This document shows, piece after piece, positions 16,401 to 24,029 of a stretch of DNA of 45,624 nucleotides (its first letter is position 1; each line of letters begins with the position of its first letter). The DNA is from an uncultured Geobacter sp. Its GTDB lineage: Bacteria > Desulfobacterota > Desulfuromonadia > Geobacterales > DSM-12255. The notes below the pieces were generated by a model. That model was not told where the DNA came from. It ran no database searches and was given only the letters and a program-made list of their open reading frames with translations. Location: NCBI GenBank assembly GCA_937871715.1, contig CALMOE010000203.1, positions 1 to 45,624 of the forward strand, in the 5' to 3' direction. The position numbers and the translations under genes were made by a program.

Positions 16401-16431
16401 GGCGACGCGGGACAACCTGCGTCGCCTTTTT
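16401..16431 (+). terminator. Rho-independent terminator after rplI
   Basis: The stem GGCGACGC / GCGTCGCC (with a further G-C above a short mismatch) is followed by TTTTT at 16427-16431. It ends the rpsF operon. Confidence 0.9.
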
Positions 16432-16488
16432 GCTGCAACAGGCATAACAGCTGAGACACTCAACATCATCGACGAAAATGGAGCAACC

Positions 16489-16866
16489 ATGATCAAGATT
16501 GATTTCGACAAGATGGGTGGGCTGATTCCGGCCATCATCCAGGACCACGCAAGCGGCGACGTGCTCATGGTCGCCTTCATGGACGAGAAGACCCTCAACC
16601 TAACCCTGGAGACGGGCAAGACCTGGTTCTTCAGCCGCAGCCGCAACAAGTACTGGATGAAGGGGGAGGAGTCGGGCAACACCCAGGAGGTGATCGAGGC
16701 CTACACAGACTGCGACGCAGACTCTGTGGTCATCAGGGTGAAGCAGAACGGACCGGCTGCCTGCCACACCGGCAACAGGAGCTGCTTCTATGTCAAATGG
16801 GAGAACGGCCAGTGGGTGGAGCACTCCAACCCCCTGTTCGACCCTTCGGAGGTATACAAGAAATGA
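16489..16866 (+). CDS. hisI: Phosphoribosyl-AMP cyclohydrolase
   Basis: HisI opens the adenine ring of PR-AMP, the third step of histidine synthesis. The 125-residue monofunctional protein has [33 protein letters not shown] and the metal-binding DCDADS plus [11 protein letters not shown] cysteines. The PR-ATP pyrophosphatase (HisE) is a separate gene, found 21 kb away in the main his operon. Its stop overlaps the start of the long-form hisG by ATGA. Confidence 0.96.
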   Translation: MIKIDFDKMGGLIPAIIQDHASGDVLMVAFMDEKTLNLTLETGKTWFFSRSRNKYWMKGEESGNTQEVIEAYTDCDADSVVIRVKQNGPAACHTGNRSCFYVKWENGQWVEHSNPLFDPSEVYKK

Positions 16867-17738
16867 GCAAGCAACTCAACTTCGGCATCCCGAAAGGGAG
16901 CCTGGAGGACGCCACCGTAGATCTCTTCAAGAAGGCTGGCTGGAAGGTCAGCATCTCTTCGCGCAGCTACTTCCCCGGGGTGGACGACGAGGAGATGAAC
17001 TGCAAGCTGATCCGGCCCCAGGAGATGGGGAAGTACGTGGAGCGGGGCACCATCGATGTGGGGATAGCCGGCCGCGACTGGGTAAGGGAGAACGATTCGG
17101 ACGTTGTCGAGATCTGTGAAATGGTCTACTCCAAGGTCTCCCGCCGCCCTGTGCGCTGGGTCCTGGTGGTTGCCCAGGATTCGCCGGTGCAAAAGCCCGA
17201 GGACCTGGCCGGCGCCACCATCTCCACGGAGCTGGTAGGCTTCACCAAGCGCTATTTCAGCGAGCGCAACATCCCGGTGAACGTTGAGTTCTCCTGGGGG
17301 GCAACCGAGGCCAAGGTTGTCGACGGCCTGTGCGATGCCATCGTCGAGGTAACCGAGACCGGCTCGACCATCAGGGCCAACAACCTGCGCATAGTCTGCG
17401 ACCTGATGCAGTCGGTGCCGGTGATGGTGGCCAACAAGGACGCCTGGCAGGAGCCGTGGAAAAGGGCCAAGATCGAGCAGATTGCCACCCTGCTGAAATC
17501 CGCCCTTGCTGCGGAGGGGATGGTGGGTATCAAGATGAACGCCCCCGGCGACAAGGTTGAGGCGATCACCGCAGTCCTCCCCAGCCAGAAGGCGCCCACC
17601 GTAGCCCACCTCTACAAGTCGGACTGGGTCTCCATCGAGAGCATCCTCTCGGAGAAGGACGTGCGCAAGATCGTCCCCGAGCTCCTCAGGCTAGGTGCCG
17701 AGGGGATCGTGGAGTACCCCCTCAACAAGATCATCTAA
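16863..17738 (+). CDS. hisG: ATP phosphoribosyltransferase, long form (HisG_L)
   Basis: HisG condenses ATP and PRPP, the first and feedback-controlled step of histidine synthesis. The 291-residue protein has the catalytic domain ([42 protein letters not shown], the PRPP-binding loop) plus the ~75-residue C-terminal regulatory domain (from about residue 215, [23 protein letters not shown]) that binds histidine. The long form works alone as a hexamer. ATG 16863 overlaps the hisI stop. A second, short-form hisG is present in the main his operon at 42686-43324, so the window carries both types. Confidence 0.93.
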   Translation: MSKQLNFGIPKGSLEDATVDLFKKAGWKVSISSRSYFPGVDDEEMNCKLIRPQEMGKYVERGTIDVGIAGRDWVRENDSDVVEICEMVYSKVSRRPVRWVLVVAQDSPVQKPEDLAGATISTELVGFTKRYFSERNIPVNVEFSWGATEAKVVDGLCDAIVEVTETGSTIRANNLRIVCDLMQSVPVMVANKDAWQEPWKRAKIEQIATLLKSALAAEGMVGIKMNAPGDKVEAITAVLPSQKAPTVAHLYKSDWVSIESILSEKDVRKIVPELLRLGAEGIVEYPLNKII

Positions 17739-17756
17739 GACAGATCTTCAGCGGAC

Positions 17757-17799
17757 AAAAAAAGAGCGCCCCATCTCCATGATGGCGGCGCTCTTTTTT
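17757..17799. terminator. Bidirectional rho-independent terminator
   Basis: AAAAAAAGAGCGCC pairs with GGCGCTCTTTTTT across a 16-base loop between convergent hisG and the ABC permease gene. T runs are present on both strands. Confidence 0.9.
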
Positions 17800-17821
17800 G
17801 TTTCAGCTCACACCTATCGGC

Positions 17822-18664
17822 TCAGCCTCCGCTCACCCCCCAGCGGCGGTGCAGCCTCTTCTCCAGGGTGCCGAAGAGGAGACGGTCGGCGAGGAGGCCT
17901 ATGACCACGATGACTATCATGGTGGCAATCACCAGGGGCATGTCGTGCAGCTCCCGCCCCATCATCAGGGTCGAGCCGAGCCCGGAACCGACGTAGATCA
18001 GCTCGGCCGCCATCAGGGCACGCCAGGCGAAGGACCAGCCGAGCCTGGCACCGGTGAGGAGGGCTGGCATGGAGGCGGGGAGGATGACATACAGGTACCC
18101 CTTCCAGCCGGTCGCCCCCAGCACCCTGGATGCCCGGATGTAGAGGCGGGGGATGTTCTTCACCCCGTCGCGCACGGCGAGAATGATGGCCATGACAGCC
18201 CCCATGACCACCACGAACTGCATGGAAACCTCACTCAGGCCGAACCAGAGCACCGCCAGGGGCATCCAGCATATGCTGGGGAGGGCCTGCAGCCCCAGGG
18301 CCATGGTTCCAAGGGTGTTGTCAAGCAGCTTGATCCTACCCAGGAGGAGCCCGAGGGGGATGCCTATGAGCAGGGATAGGGAGTAGCCGATAGCCAGACG
18401 CCTGATACTGGCCAGCATTGCCAGGGGCATGGAGCCGTCGCCGAAGGTTACAACCAGAGAGTCCAGCACCTGGCGCGGATGGGGGAAGAGGAGCTCGCTC
18501 CAGAGGCCGGCGGCGGCCAGCCCCTGCCAGACAAGGATCAGCAGGACGAAGAACGCAGCCCTCGCGCCGCTCTTGCGCAGCAGCTCCGACCTTCTCTCAC
18601 GAACCCTCTTCCGCAGAAGTGCCTCTACCCTCTCCCTATCCTGTATGATGCTCCGCTCAGACAT
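17822..18664 (-). CDS. ABC transporter permease, NitT/TauT (SsuC) type
   Basis: This is the inner-membrane channel subunit of a nitrate/sulfonate/taurine-family importer. The 280-residue protein has a basic N-terminal extension, about six membrane helices, and the permease EAA loop (RASRVLGATGWKGYLYVILPASMPALLTGARLGWSFAW, near residues 175-212) that contacts the ATPase. The start overlaps the end of the ATPase gene by eight bases. It forms an operon with the ATPase and binding protein; substrate is unknown. Confidence 0.92.
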   Translation of the reverse strand: MSERSIIQDRERVEALLRKRVRERRSELLRKSGARAAFFVLLILVWQGLAAAGLWSELLFPHPRQVLDSLVVTFGDGSMPLAMLASIRRLAIGYSLSLLIGIPLGLLLGRIKLLDNTLGTMALGLQALPSICWMPLAVLWFGLSEVSMQFVVVMGAVMAIILAVRDGVKNIPRLYIRASRVLGATGWKGYLYVILPASMPALLTGARLGWSFAWRALMAAELIYVGSGLGSTLMMGRELHDMPLVIATMIVIVVIGLLADRLLFGTLEKRLHRRWGVSGG

Positions 18665-19430
18665 CAGCCACCCCGCTGCCGCGCATCTCGTCCCGCAGGT
18701 CGTCCCTGAGCACCGAGGCGATCTTCACCAGCTCCACATCCTCAAGATGGCGATGGCGGGGGAGGTTTATGGGGTACTCCCGGCAGATCCCTCCGCTGCG
18801 CGGCGACATGAGGAGCACCCTGGTACCCAGGCGCACCGCCTCCCGCACGTTGTGGGTGACGAAGATGATGGTCTTGCCGGTCTGCTCCCAGATGGATTCG
18901 ATCTCCACGTGGAGCTGGTCCCGGGTCTGGGCGTCCAGGGCGGCGAAGGGCTCGTCCATGAGGAGGATCTCCGGGTCCAGGGCCAGGGCTGCGGCCAGGG
19001 CCACCCGCTGGCGCATGCCGCCGGAGAGCTCGTGGATCCAGGAGTTGGCGAAGGAGGAGAGCTTCACCAGTGAGAGGAGCTCCATGGCCCTCTCCTGCCG
19101 CTCCCTCCTGCCGACTCCGGCCATCTTCAGGCCGAAGGCCACGTTCTGCACGGCAGTGAGCCAAGGGAAGAGGGCCGCCTCCTGGAACATCACCACCCTG
19201 TCCGGCCCCGGGCCGCTAACCTCTTTGCCGCCGACCAGGACCCGCCCATGATCAGGCTTTTCCAACCCGGCGACGAGATTGAGCAGGGTCGACTTGCCGC
19301 AGCCGGAGGCGCCGAGGACGCAAAGGAACTCACCCTCCTCGATGGGGAGGGTGACATTGCTCAGAACCTGCAGGGGGCCGCTGTCGGAGAGGAACAGCTT
19401 GGAGACATTATCCAGGAGAACCTTGGGCAT
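18657..19430 (-). CDS. ABC transporter ATP-binding protein, NitT/TauT (SsuB) type
   Basis: This energising subunit has Walker A GASGCGKST, the Q-loop MFQEAALFPWL, signature LSGGMRQRVALAAAL, Walker B ILLMDEPFAALD and the switch His in FVTHNVREA. I placed the start at the ATG at 19430 (MPKVLLDNVS), which gives 257 residues and the normal N terminus. In-frame ATGs at 19475 and 19490 would add 15-20 residues with no homology I recognise. It lies between the binding protein gene and the permease gene. Confidence 0.92.
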   Translation of the reverse strand: MPKVLLDNVSKLFLSDSGPLQVLSNVTLPIEEGEFLCVLGASGCGKSTLLNLVAGLEKPDHGRVLVGGKEVSGPGPDRVVMFQEAALFPWLTAVQNVAFGLKMAGVGRRERQERAMELLSLVKLSSFANSWIHELSGGMRQRVALAAALALDPEILLMDEPFAALDAQTRDQLHVEIESIWEQTGKTIIFVTHNVREAVRLGTRVLLMSPRSGGICREYPINLPRHRHLEDVELVKIASVLRDDLRDEMRGSGVADV

Positions 19431-19520
19431 GGGGGAGAGCAACCTTCCTTGAAATGGCGACCGCCAAGGCCGCATCTTAGAGCCTGCCAAGATTAGCAGG
19501 AAACGGCCGGCCGGGCAACC

Positions 19521-20519
19521 CTATCTTCGCTTCCCCTTCGGCGGGAGGAGTCGATTGAGGCGCGAGAGATCGAGGGCCCCCTGGGGGGGGGCCTTGGCCG
19601 ACCTGGGGAGGAAGCCGAGTTCCGTTGCCCTTGTGGCCGAGGTCATCAGGGCCTCGGGGAGCGGATCATGGGTTATGGTCAGGCGGGAGAAGGCATCCCT
19701 CAGCACTGTCTCGGCCAGGGGCTTGCGCGTCACCCTGGCCAGCTCGGCGTTGATAAGCTTCATCCCCCTTGATGGGTTGGCATTGATCCACTCGGTCGCC
19801 TCCAGGTGGGCCTTGAGGAGCCTGTCGACCAGCTCGCCATTGGCGGCCAGATATTCGCTGCGCCCTACCAGCACGGCGGTGGGGAACCTGCCGCCCGGCC
19901 AGAGGGTCCGCTCGTCCACCAGGATGCTGCCGCCGGCCTCATGCACCAGGCGCGAGGCCCACGGCTCCGGCACCCAGGCCGCATCCAGCCTCCCCTGGAG
20001 GAAGAGGTCGAGGATCTCAGCATTCTTCACCGGCATCACCTTCAGGTCGCTGTCGGCCCTGAGGCCGTTTACCTTGAGCCAGTGACGCAGGGAGATGTCC
20101 TGGGTGTTGCCGAACTCCGGGGAGGCAACCCGCTTCCCCTTGAGATCCGCCGCGCTCCTCACCCCGCCCCCCTTGCGCACCACCAGGGAGGCGCCGCCGC
20201 TGGCTGCGCCGGCGATGATGCGCAGCGCCTTGCCACCACTACGTACGTAGGCGTTCAGCGCCGGGTTGGGGCCGACGTAGGCCAGGTCGATCGCCCCGGA
20301 GAGGAGCGCCTCCATGGCGGCCGGGCCGGCGTTGAACAGCTTCCACTCCACCCTGCGGCCGGCAAGCCTCTCGAAGCTGCCGTTGGCCCTCCCCACTATG
20401 GCCTGGGCGTGGGTGATGTTGGCGAAGTAGCCGATCCTCACGCCAGGCTCGGCGGCAGCGGTAACGGCCGGCCAGGCGAGCCGAACCATTAGCAAGAGGG
20501 CAATTATGCAGAATCTCAT
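19521..20519 (-). CDS. ABC transporter substrate-binding protein, NitT/TauT (SsuA) type
   Basis: The 332-residue periplasmic binding protein has a signal peptide (about residues 1-22, ending VTAAAEP) and the SsuA-type fold: VRIGYFANITHAQAIV, NAGPAAMEALLSGAIDLAYVGPNPALNAY, KGKRVASPEFGNTQDISLRHWL and AAWVPEPWASRLV. ATG 20519 has GGAG eight bases upstream; a TTG at 20537 is the only longer start. The family binds nitrate, taurine, alkanesulfonates, thiamine precursors or similar small anions, and the residues visible do not settle which. An intrinsic terminator ends just 17 bases upstream of the start codon. Confidence 0.9.
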   Translation of the reverse strand: MRFCIIALLLMVRLAWPAVTAAAEPGVRIGYFANITHAQAIVGRANGSFERLAGRRVEWKLFNAGPAAMEALLSGAIDLAYVGPNPALNAYVRSGGKALRIIAGAASGGASLVVRKGGGVRSAADLKGKRVASPEFGNTQDISLRHWLKVNGLRADSDLKVMPVKNAEILDLFLQGRLDAAWVPEPWASRLVHEAGGSILVDERTLWPGGRFPTAVLVGRSEYLAANGELVDRLLKAHLEATEWINANPSRGMKLINAELARVTRKPLAETVLRDAFSRLTITHDPLPEALMTSATRATELGFLPRSAKAPPQGALDLSRLNRLLPPKGKRR

Positions 20520-20535
20520 ATATATATCTCCGCGC

Positions 20536-20560
20536 AAAAAAAAGGGGGCGATTAGCCCCC
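20536..20560 (-). terminator. Rho-independent terminator after the propeller gene, abutting the ABC operon
   Basis: On the minus strand, GGGGGC-TAATC-GCCCCC is followed by TTTTTTTT (20543-20536). The T tract ends 16 bases before the binding-protein ATG, so it may act as an attenuator as well as a terminator. Confidence 0.9.
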
Positions 20561-20582
20561 TATGCTTCTATTTAGGTCAGGA

Positions 20583-22376
20583 TCAGATCACCAGCGGGTA
20601 AGTTGAGATAACCACGCCTGTCGTGCCGACGGTGAGCGGCCCCATGGTGGAAGGGGTCTGGGTTGCATAAGAGTCATCCCAGCCACTGCTCAGAATGACG
20701 TATGCTGCAGATCCATTAGTAGTGCCACCGCTGGTGTATTTGGCTGACACCCGAATTTCATCTCCAGTGGAAGCAGCTGAGAAGATGTCAGTAATAACCG
20801 CAGCATAAACTGATTTGGTTACGTTCTTGATCGGCCCGCCAACACTGCCGGCGCTTAACACCACCGGGTTGCCGACACCTACGCTCTTGTCCCCATCAAT
20901 GGTAATGGTGCAGTCTTGACCATTTGCCACGCCGGTGCAGGCGCCGGACCAGTTGAGTGCGGAGAAGCCGCTATTGGCCTTTAGTGTAACAGATGTGCCG
21001 GAAAGAAACTTGGCGCTCTTGACATTAAGAGATATACCCGCAGGGGTGCTATACAGCCAGCGGTCGCTGGAGTTGGGGGACCAGTCCACAGTCAGGGTGT
21101 AGTAGGTGCCGCCGGCAGCCGGGACGGCGGAGATGGTATGGTTGCCGGTCAGGCCGGTGAAGTTGTAGGAACTCAGGGTGCCGGCTGCAGCACCGTCGAC
21201 CGTCACGTCACAGGCGCCGGTGGGATTGGCGATGGTGAAGAGGCGCCCCTTGGCGTTGACCGGCACGCTGCCGCTGGGGGAGATGGTGCATGCCGGGGTG
21301 GCGGAGGCGGTTATGGTGTAGGGGAGGAGCGGGCCGACGAAGCTGCCGAAGCTGGTGGGCTTGGCCCCTGGCGGGAGGCTGATGGTAGCGGTAACCGTGT
21401 TGCTGGCGGTGTCGAATACCTTGACGGTCTCGCCGGCGGTGGAGGTGTTCATGGTGATGTAGAGCTTGCTCCCGTCCGGGGTGGCGGAGATGCCGTAGGG
21501 GCCTGCTGCCACTGCGTAGTTGCTGCCGACCCTGATGTCAGGGGCCGCCGAGGAGTCGATGGCGTTCAGCTTGTCGACGCTGTTGGAGGGGGCGTATACC
21601 TTGCTGCCGTCGGCCTTGACCACCAGGGCGAGGTTGCCGGTGCCGATCTGTGCCGGATCGCCAACGCCGTCCTTCAGGCTGTACACTGAGCTGTCGGCCA
21701 GCTTGACGGCGCGAACGTCACCGGAGAGGCTGGAGGCGTAGAGGGTGTTGCCGTCGCTGCTCAGGGCCAGCCCCATGGGCTGGGTGCCACCCAGGGATAT
21801 AACCGCAGAACGGCTGTAGACATTGCCAGCTTCGTCCAGGGAGACCTCGGCCACGTTGCCGGTGGAGGTGCTGGAGACGTAGGCCTTGTTGCCGGCGGCA
21901 TTGATGACCACGCCGTTGGGATTACTGATCGACGAGTCGTCGACAGCAACCCTGCCAACCTCGGAGGCGCCTGTGCCGCTGATATCGATGACGATCAGGG
22001 TGTTGCTCATGTTGCTGGTCACATAGAGACGCGTTTCCGCGTCATTGACCGCCAAACCGCCGGGGACGTCGGTGCCGAGCCCGATCCTCTTGATGACCGC
22101 CTTGGTGGCCGCGTCGATGACCGCTACCTCATTGGTGTCCTGCAGGCCAACATATACTTTCTGCCCGGAGGAGCCGACCGTCACGCCGAATGCGTAGGGG
22201 TGCACCGTCGGCAGGGTGTCCGGCAGGGGAACGCTGGCAGTAACCGTATCGGTGGCGGTATCGATTATTGACACGTTTTTGGTCCCGCTATTGGCCACAT
22301 ATGCAAACGGTGCGGCGTGTGCGATGCTTGCCGCAGCCAGTACGCAGATGGCAGTCATAACTGACCTTGATTTCAT
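20583..22376 (-). CDS. Secreted YVTN-type beta-propeller protein
   Basis: This 597-residue protein has a signal peptide (residues 1-21, ending SIAHAA). A beta-propeller of YVTN/surface-layer type follows to about residue 345, with repeats such as FAYVANSGTKNVSIIDTAT, VYVGLQDTNEVAVIDAAT and LYVTSNMSNTLIVIDIS. The C-terminal ~240 residues are beta-rich, with Cys pairs (CTISPSG...CDV and CTGVANGQDC) reminiscent of bacterial Ig-like repeats. No lipobox, sortase or PEP-CTERM signal is present. It is probably extracellular or outer-surface. GGAGG precedes the ATG, a sigma-54 promoter lies about 50-70 bases upstream, and a terminator follows the stop. Function is unknown. Confidence 0.87.
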   Translation of the reverse strand: MKSRSVMTAICVLAAASIAHAAPFAYVANSGTKNVSIIDTATDTVTASVPLPDTLPTVHPYAFGVTVGSSGQKVYVGLQDTNEVAVIDAATKAVIKRIGLGTDVPGGLAVNDAETRLYVTSNMSNTLIVIDISGTGASEVGRVAVDDSSISNPNGVVINAAGNKAYVSSTSTGNVAEVSLDEAGNVYSRSAVISLGGTQPMGLALSSDGNTLYASSLSGDVRAVKLADSSVYSLKDGVGDPAQIGTGNLALVVKADGSKVYAPSNSVDKLNAIDSSAAPDIRVGSNYAVAAGPYGISATPDGSKLYITMNTSTAGETVKVFDTASNTVTATISLPPGAKPTSFGSFVGPLLPYTITASATPACTISPSGSVPVNAKGRLFTIANPTGACDVTVDGAAAGTLSSYNFTGLTGNHTISAVPAAGGTYYTLTVDWSPNSSDRWLYSTPAGISLNVKSAKFLSGTSVTLKANSGFSALNWSGACTGVANGQDCTITIDGDKSVGVGNPVVLSAGSVGGPIKNVTKSVYAAVITDIFSAASTGDEIRVSAKYTSGGTTNGSAAYVILSSGWDDSYATQTPSTMGPLTVGTTGVVISTYPLVI

Positions 22377-22427
22377 GTGATCCTCCTCGGGCTAATCATT
22401 TGTACGGTTAGAGCTTCGAGTTAAAGA

Positions 22428-22444
22428 AGCAATTTTTACGCCAA
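22428..22444 (-). promoter_or_regulatory. Sigma-54 (RpoN) promoter of the propeller gene
   Basis: On the minus strand the sequence TTGGC-N7-TTGCT places GG and GC at the exact -24/-12 spacing of the YTGGCACG-N4-TTGCW consensus. The predicted start near 22416 gives a leader of about 40 bases to the GGAGG-led ATG at 22376. The remaining ~150 bases up to the glycosyltransferase stop would hold any enhancer-binding site; I see no clear palindrome there. Confidence 0.65.
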
Positions 22445-22600
22445 CATTCCGGACCTCGACCCATTAAGGGAACAAAAGAAAAATGCCTGAGTTATCAGCA
22501 CGTAAGCGCCACCCGGGCAGCAACTGACCCCCCAAACGGCAAACGCTGTCAGGATTTCACTACGTTAAATGGCCGGAAGGGGCGGCATCTGCCATGGATT

Positions 22601-23551
22601 TCACCACCCCCCCTCCATCTCTTTCACCCGCCTCAGCAGCACCTCACCCACCCCACAACCACCCCTTTTGTAACGGGGGGTGAAGAGCCCGGTGATGAAG
22701 CCGGCGCCATAGCAGCAGTGGAGAAGAGTATACACGAGGGGGAGACGCCAGGCAATGGCGAAGCTCTCCCCCAGCGCCGCTGCCGCCGTGCTGGCCAGGG
22801 CCAGGAGGGCGTAGAGAGCGGCGGGGAGGAGGTACCACCACCTGGGGAAGAGGGGGATGGAGATGAGGTAGCAGACGAAGAGGGATGGGATCAGTGCCTT
22901 GGCATCCAGCGAGCGGCTCAACAGGGTCTGCTCCGCCCTCCCCCTGCCGTAGGTGAACATCTGGCGGACGAAGGCCCGCAGGTTGGGGCGCTGGCCGCGG
23001 GTGACATACATGTCCGGGTCGTGGACCAGGCGCCGACCCTCTGCCAGGAGGCGATCCACCAGCTCGTTCTCCTCGTTGGGGTAGAGCCTCTCGTCCAGGC
23101 CGCCGGCGGCGAGATAGACATCCCTGCGGAAGGCCATGTTGCAGAGGATCAGCTCCCTGTCGTCCGTGTCGCGCAGCACGCCGTGACGGCGATAGCGGTT
23201 GCGGATGGCTCCGCCGCCGAAGAGGGATGCCAGCGCGCAGGCGACCCCCCGCTGGAAGGGGGTGTTGTCGGCAGGCGTCAGGGAGGGGCCGCCGGCCACG
23301 GCCACCGCCGGGTCCCCCATGTGCCGCTCCAGGCGGAGCAGGGCGTCGGGGACTACGATGGAGTCGTCGTCGAGAAAGTAGAGTATCTCACCTCCTGCCT
23401 CTGCCGCGGCCCGGTTCCGCTGCCGGCTCGGCCTGCGACCCTCGGCGACTATGACCTCGTACTGCGGCGACCCCGAAGCGAGGCTGCGCAGCCCCTCGAG
23501 GGCCGCCACCTCTCCGCCGGGCTTTACAGGGATGATGACCGATATCTTCAT
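22601..23551 (-). CDS. Family 2 glycosyltransferase
   Basis: The protein has the GT-A fold of family 2 enzymes: KISVIIPVKPGGEVAALEGL at the start, ILYFLDDDSIVVP (DxD metal/nucleotide-sugar site, near residue 65) and CNMAFRRDVYLAAGGLDERLYPNEENELVDRL (acceptor and ED motif). Two to three hydrophobic helices follow in the C-terminal ~100 residues, implying membrane association. I chose ATG 23551 because the domain begins right there; an in-frame ATG at 23575 adds eight residues. Neither has a clear ribosome-binding site. It is a lone gene, divergent from the release-factor-like gene. Its sugar and acceptor are unknown. Confidence 0.88.
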   Translation of the reverse strand: MKISVIIPVKPGGEVAALEGLRSLASGSPQYEVIVAEGRRPSRQRNRAAAEAGGEILYFLDDDSIVVPDALLRLERHMGDPAVAVAGGPSLTPADNTPFQRGVACALASLFGGGAIRNRYRRHGVLRDTDDRELILCNMAFRRDVYLAAGGLDERLYPNEENELVDRLLAEGRRLVHDPDMYVTRGQRPNLRAFVRQMFTYGRGRAEQTLLSRSLDAKALIPSLFVCYLISIPLFPRWWYLLPAALYALLALASTAAAALGESFAIAWRLPLVYTLLHCCYGAGFITGLFTPRYKRGGCGVGEVLLRRVKEMEGGW

Positions 23552-23614
23552 GGCAGGGGAGATTAGCACAGCCATAAGTTAGCTGACAAGCGTTTGCTCC
23601 GGGGCATTTGCAGC

Positions 23615-23643
23615 TTGGCAGGCCGGCCGGATGGGGTTATCAT
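23615..23643 (+). promoter_or_regulatory. Sigma-70 promoter of the release-factor-like/mutS2 operon
   Basis: The -35 TTGGCA (23615-23620) and -10 TATCAT (23638-23643) each differ from consensus at one base and have the ideal 17-base spacer. The predicted start is near 23650, 20 bases before the ATG. Confidence 0.7.
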
Positions 23644-23669
23644 GCCCAATCCGGCCCATGGAGGAGAAG

Positions 23670-24029
23670 ATGATCCAGTTCGGCGTTTCCCCGGAAAAGC
23701 AGAGACAGCTGACAGAGCGGATGGCGGAGCTGGGGATCAGCGAGGCCGACCTGGAGGAGCGCTTCATCCGCTCCTCGGGGAGCGGCGGCCAGCACGTCAA
23801 CAAGAGCGCCACCTGCGTTCAGCTTACCCACAAACCCACCGGCCTGGAGGTGAAGTGCATGCGGGAGAGGAGCCAGGCCCTCAACCGCTTCCTCGCCAGG
23901 AGGGAGCTGGCGGAAAAGGTGGCAAGGAGCATGGGCCTGGCAACCAGCCGCGACCAAATGGCGGAAAAGATCCGCAGGAACAAGGGGCGCCGAAGGCGCC
24001 GCAGAAGCGAAAAACGGGATGAGAGTTAA
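23670..24029 (+). CDS. Release-factor-like peptidyl-tRNA hydrolase (GGQ domain only)
   Basis: This 119-residue protein consists of the RF-1 catalytic domain. SSGSGGQHVNKSATCVQLTH carries the GGQ motif (residues 39-41) that hydrolyses peptidyl-tRNA in the ribosome. It is followed by a helix (RSQALNRFLARRELAEKV) and a strongly basic tail (RRNKGRRRRRRSEKR). No codon-recognition domain is present, so it acts without a stop codon, like ArfB/YaeJ or mitochondrial C12orf65/mtRF-R; the segment after GGQ is closer to the latter by eye. ATG 23670 follows GGAGG at five bases. Its TAA is immediately followed by the mutS2 ATG, so the two are coupled. Confidence 0.88.
   Translation: MIQFGVSPEKQRQLTERMAELGISEADLEERFIRSSGSGGQHVNKSATCVQLTHKPTGLEVKCMRERSQALNRFLARRELAEKVARSMGLATSRDQMAEKIRRNKGRRRRRRSEKRDES

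Noticed and set aside
16375-16488. T-box or his leader peptide before hisI
   Set aside because: No run of His codons, no T-box sequence and no antiterminator were seen; only the rplI terminator is present.
22377-22600. Possible c-di-GMP riboswitch in the propeller gene leader
   Set aside because: I looked for the GEMM core in the minus-strand leader and did not find its conserved segments; the sigma-54 match explains the region better.
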